From JAYOEY01 sp038120295 (GTDB lineage Bacteria; Pseudomonadota; Alphaproteobacteria; MPNO01; UBA2964): 64,000 nucleotides of DNA. The stretch lies in the NCBI GenBank assembly GCA_038120295.1, contig JAYOLL010000016.1, forward strand, positions 12,771-76,770, read 5' to 3'. The notes below the pieces were generated by a model that was not told the origin of the DNA, did not search any database, and saw only the letters and a program-made list of their open reading frames with translations. Positions 60,746-64,000 of the stretch are shown here, in pieces. The position numbers and the translations under genes are program-made. How positions within the stretch are numbered: the first letter of the stretch is position 1; each line of letters starts with the position of its first letter.

Positions 60746-61017
60746 TGCCCCCCTCTTCCCTCAGTACAAAAAAGAACACTACTTCAGTAGCGTTTCACTG
60801 GAATGACAGCGCGCGGATCAATCCTCTGCCCGGAACCAGATCATCCCACCGAAATCGAAGGGAGAGTGATCGATGATACACGCGAGCAGGCGAGAAAAGA
60901 GAGCAGGCCGGATGAAACCGGTTACCAGTCCATGCAGCCGTCAGAAGGAAATCTCTACTGTTGCGGGACCTGGATTTTTACGTTCCAATCCGAGGTCAGG
61001 GGGCAGAGGAGATTCCG

Positions 61018-61530
61018 GTGAACATTCTTTCTAAAGGCTACAACGCCTGCATAAATGGCATGGCGTTTTTTGCAGGCATCCTCATCTTCATGTGCTTTGC
61101 GGTGATCGTGGTCGATGTCTCGCTCCGCATCGTCGGCCTGAAACCGCTTCTCTTCACGATCCCTGCCGTCGAATACAGCCTGTTATGGTTTACCATGCTG
61201 GCGGCTCCCTGGCTGGTCCGCACCAAGGGACACGTCTTCATCGATGCCATAACGCAATTTCTGCCAAACGCGATCAAGACCGTTATCGCCAAAATGGTTT
61301 ATTCGATCTGCATCGTTTCATCGTCCATCTACTGCATCCATACCGGCGGCCTCCTGATAACAGCCTGGGAGAAAGGGGCGGTCGACGTCCGCAGCGTCGA
61401 TATGCCGCAATGGGTTCTGTACGGACCGATGCCGTTTTGCTTCCTTCTGGTTGCGGTCGAATTCGCACGCTATCTCGTCGGAATCGACGATATGTACGCC
61501 CAGTCTATCGCCGAACGCGAAGGGGTCTGA
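61018..61530 (+). CDS. dctQ: TRAP transporter small permease (DctQ)
   Basis: A 170-residue four-helix protein with DctQ features: FFAGILIFMCFAVIVVDVSL, VEYSLLWFTMLAAPWLVRTK and GHVFIDAITQFLP. GTG at 61018 was chosen because GAGGAG lies a few bases upstream; the frame is open further, with a TTG at 60961. It starts the Q-M-P operon, 3 bases before dctM. Confidence 0.88.
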   Translation: MNILSKGYNACINGMAFFAGILIFMCFAVIVVDVSLRIVGLKPLLFTIPAVEYSLLWFTMLAAPWLVRTKGHVFIDAITQFLPNAIKTVIAKMVYSICIVSSSIYCIHTGGLLITAWEKGAVDVRSVDMPQWVLYGPMPFCFLLVAVEFARYLVGIDDMYAQSIAEREGV

Positions 61531-61533
61531 CCG

Positions 61534-62850
61534 ATGGATATGGAGTGGTACTGGGCCCTCGCCACATTGGTCGGGATGGTGATTTTTTTCATGGCGATGG
61601 GCATTCCTGTCGCACTGACATTCATCACAACCAATATCATCGGCGCCCTGCTATTCATGGGGGACATATCCGGCTGGACGCAAATCGCCGATAATTCGAC
61701 ATCGCTAATCACGCGTTTTACGCTCGGACCAGTTCCCATGTTTATCATGATGGGCGCGCTGTTCTTCCATACAGGTCTCGCCATCCGGGTATTCGACGGA
61801 CTCGATGTTCTGTTTGGGCGCCTGCCGGGCCGTCTGTGCTATCTGACTGTGGCGGGCGGGGCCTTGTTCTCGACCCTGACAGGGTCATCGATGGCGAATA
61901 CGGCAATGCTGGGCGCCCTGATGGTGCCTGAGATGCAGCGCCGCGGCTATAACAGGCGGATGTCCATGGGACCGATCCTCGGGACGGGAGGGCTGGCGAT
62001 GATTATCCCGCCTTCGGCCCTGGGCGTTCTCCTCGCCTCTGTCGCGAACATCGATGTCGGCAAGCTACTCGTCGCAGGCTTCCTGCCGGGTTTCGTGCTG
62101 GCGGCTCTATACGCCGTTATGATATTTCTTCAAATCCGGTTTCGGCCCGATTCCGCCCCCGCCTATTCAGTTGAAATGCCGCCGGTCAAAGACCGGATTA
62201 TCCTCGTCTGCACGAATATCCTGCCTATGGGATTCGTGGTCTTCATGGTGATCGGATTTATTATCCTCGGTTGGGCAACGCCTACCGAGGCCGCCGCCTT
62301 CGGCGTTCTGGGCGTCATTATTCTGGCTTTTGCCTTTCGGATGATGTCCTACAAGGCCCTGCGGACATCGGTCGAGGCCACTGTGAAGGTCGGCGCGATG
62401 GTGTTCTTCATCATCATGAGTTCGACAGTATTCAGCCAGCTCCTGGCTTTTTCCGGCGCAAGCGCAGGACTTCTCGATTGGGCGACCGGGTTCGATATAT
62501 CCAAATACTGGATTCTGCTGGTGATGTTTTTCATCCTGATTGCGCTCGGCATGTTCATGGACGCGACCTCGATGATGCTCATAACGGTGCCAATCTTTTT
62601 TCCGCTAGCGCAACAGCTGGGCTTCGACCTGATCTGGTTCGGCCTTTTCGTTCTTATGACATTCGAAATGGCCGGCACCACACCGCCTTTCGGCCTCCTG
62701 CTCTATGTAATGCTCGGCGTGGCGCCGAAAGGCACCACACTCTTTCAGGTGGCGAGCGCCGCTTTCCCGTTTCTGATCTGCGACGCGATCCTGATCTTAA
62801 TTATGGTACTCTACCCAGCTCTGGCACTTTGGCTCCCAAGCCTGATGTAG
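61534..62850 (+). CDS. dctM: TRAP transporter large permease (DctM)
   Basis: A 438-residue multispanning permease. GALFSTLTGSSMANTAMLGA, the two-fold repeat partner AGTTPPFGLLLYVMLGVAPK, and the first-half ending GTGGLAMIIPPSALGVLLAS are all diagnostic of TRAP-M. It forms the ion-coupled channel with DctQ. Confidence 0.93.
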   Translation: MDMEWYWALATLVGMVIFFMAMGIPVALTFITTNIIGALLFMGDISGWTQIADNSTSLITRFTLGPVPMFIMMGALFFHTGLAIRVFDGLDVLFGRLPGRLCYLTVAGGALFSTLTGSSMANTAMLGALMVPEMQRRGYNRRMSMGPILGTGGLAMIIPPSALGVLLASVANIDVGKLLVAGFLPGFVLAALYAVMIFLQIRFRPDSAPAYSVEMPPVKDRIILVCTNILPMGFVVFMVIGFIILGWATPTEAAAFGVLGVIILAFAFRMMSYKALRTSVEATVKVGAMVFFIIMSSTVFSQLLAFSGASAGLLDWATGFDISKYWILLVMFFILIALGMFMDATSMMLITVPIFFPLAQQLGFDLIWFGLFVLMTFEMAGTTPPFGLLLYVMLGVAPKGTTLFQVASAAFPFLICDAILILIMVLYPALALWLPSLM

Positions 62851-62917
62851 CCGGCAATTTTCATAACAATAGAACGCAAGAAAATTGCGCCCACCCCCAT
62901 CCACAGAGGAGAAATCA

Positions 62918-63907
62918 ATGAAACCCCGATCTCTACTATTAACCGCAGCGGGAGCGGCCATCCTTTCATGGTCATTGCCGGCGCAGGCGTCGTCGCTAAA
63001 GGTATCCACCTGTCAGATCCGCACTCACGATCACGTCGTTGTTTTTCTTAATGAATTCCTGAAAAAGGCGCAGAAGAACGATATCGGTCTAAATCTTCGC
63101 TATATCGGCGGCCCCGAAATTACGCCGTTCGCCAAACAGGGCGGACTGCTCAAGCGTGGCCTGATCGACATGATCATGTGCCCGGCGCCCTATTACGGCG
63201 CTGACCTCCCTGAGGCACGCCTCCTTGGCGCGCACAACAAGTCGCTTGAAGAAATGCGCAAAAACGGCGCGTACGCGATGCTTCAGGAAGCCTGGGGCAA
63301 GGGTCTGAACGCTCGAATTCTCGCATGGCCCGGCTTTGAGGTGTCGACGTTCTTCATGTACACCAAGTTCGAACCCAAGCTGAGTAAGAAAACAGGGATC
63401 GACCTCAGCGGCGTGAAAATGCGTTCAACCGGCCTTTATAAGCCGTTCCTGCAGGCGATGGACGCAATTCCCGTCGGTATAGCGCCGGGCGACGTCTATA
63501 CCGGTCTCGAACGCGGAGTGGTGCAGGGCATCGCCTGGCCGAAAGGCTCAGTCACCAAATATGGCTGGGAGAAATTCCTTCGCTACAAGGTTACGCCAAA
63601 CTTCTACGGCGCAACGTTCCTGCTCATCGTCAACCAGGACAAGTGGAACAGCCTGACGCAAAAGGAACGCGATTTCCTGACCAAGGTCAGCGCCGAATAC
63701 GAAAAGAACAGCGACCTGGCAATCGGAGCGAATCTGGCGGCCGACGAAGCCAAACTTAAAAAGGCGGGCGTCAAGACCGTGGCGCTCAAGGGCGAATACG
63801 CCAAAGCCTATCTCGACACCATCTACGATGCCAAGTGGAAGGTGAACGACAAGTACAAGTACACAGTCGACTACAAGAAGCTTAAATCGCTGATGTACGA
63901 AAAATAG
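62918..63907 (+). CDS. TRAP transporter solute-binding protein (DctP type)
   Basis: A 329-residue periplasmic receptor with a signal peptide ending PAQA. The family patterns GLIDMIMCPAPYYGADLPEA and SGVKMRSTGLYKPFLQAMDA, with the anion-binding arginine in KMRS, are present. AGAGGAG precedes the ATG at 62918. Unlike the TAXI receptor at 1547 it belongs to the classic DctP family. It probably binds a carboxylate; ligand unknown. Confidence 0.92.
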   Translation: MKPRSLLLTAAGAAILSWSLPAQASSLKVSTCQIRTHDHVVVFLNEFLKKAQKNDIGLNLRYIGGPEITPFAKQGGLLKRGLIDMIMCPAPYYGADLPEARLLGAHNKSLEEMRKNGAYAMLQEAWGKGLNARILAWPGFEVSTFFMYTKFEPKLSKKTGIDLSGVKMRSTGLYKPFLQAMDAIPVGIAPGDVYTGLERGVVQGIAWPKGSVTKYGWEKFLRYKVTPNFYGATFLLIVNQDKWNSLTQKERDFLTKVSAEYEKNSDLAIGANLAADEAKLKKAGVKTVALKGEYAKAYLDTIYDAKWKVNDKYKYTVDYKKLKSLMYEK

Positions 63908-63937
63908 GGTCCGCAATCCCCTATGGGAACACTATCA

Positions 63938-63969
63938 GGGGCGTCGCTTTAAGCGGCGCCCTTTTTTTC
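63938..63969 (+). terminator. Intrinsic terminator after the TRAP operon
   Basis: A 10-bp stem with one G-U pair (63939-63948 with 63952-63961) is followed directly by seven T. It closes the dctQ-dctM-receptor operon. Confidence 0.92.
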
Positions 63970-64000
63970 TGATTGAAAGTGGCGACCCCAACGGGATTCG

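Overview
The window is GC-rich, densely coded DNA that looks alphaproteobacterial, most like a marine or soil Rhodospirillales-type heterotroph. This judgement rests on recognised gene families and coding style (TRAP and TRAP-TAXI transporters, a cox-type molybdenum hydroxylase locus, MmgE/PrpD, NIPSNAP and Panacea-like proteins, many overlapping ATGA or GTGA starts), not on a marker phylogeny. One 100-base run of N (5681-5780) shows it is a draft scaffold. No rRNA, tRNA, CRISPR array or insertion sequence was seen.

Layout. 1-4.8 kb: the end of a DapA-family aldolase, an isocitrate lyase/PEP mutase-family protein, and a TRAP-TAXI importer (binding protein plus fused permease). 4.8-10.3 kb: a minus-strand catabolic block with MmgE/PrpD, two paralogous amidohydrolases, a Rieske ferredoxin with a small partner, and a TauD-type dioxygenase. 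10.5-26.6 kb: an unusual island of three FMN 2-hydroxy-acid oxidases and five ThDP-dependent decarboxylase/lyase paralogues, with a stand-alone molybdenum hydroxylase large subunit and an alpha/beta hydrolase. A GlcG/HbpS protein, a bicupin, an orphan EutA with a histidine-rich tail, a small secreted protein, a DUF192 protein and a double cold-shock protein follow. 32.5-40 kb: an Mrp-type cation/proton antiporter operon in the unfused E-F-G-DUF4040-B-C-D order, with three proton-channel subunits. 40.2-41.3 kb: a Panacea-like protein divergent from a peroxiredoxin whose catalytic cysteine codon is an in-frame TGA, very probably selenocysteine. 41.5-49.9 kb: coxG, coxS, coxM, coxD, coxE, a split XdhC, a molybdopterin-binding/nucleotidyltransferase fusion and an MFS transporter, with no large subunit. 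50-64 kb: NIPSNAP, a maleate isomerase-like/isochorismatase/SDR operon, a histidine kinase, a broken sulfotransferase-like gene, glnS, PilZ, thioesterase, aldo/keto reductase, metallophosphoesterase and a second TRAP transporter.

How the parts may work together (inference): FMN oxidases turn 2-hydroxy acids into 2-oxo acids, ThDP enzymes decarboxylate these to aldehydes, and a molybdenum hydroxylase could oxidise aldehydes to acids one carbon shorter. A Fe(II)/2-oxoglutarate dioxygenase next door could supply hydroxylation. The distant coxS and coxM genes could provide the two electron-transfer subunits that the lone large subunit lacks. The most striking single item is the selenocysteine peroxiredoxin at 40892-41338, which ordinary gene callers will split or miss.
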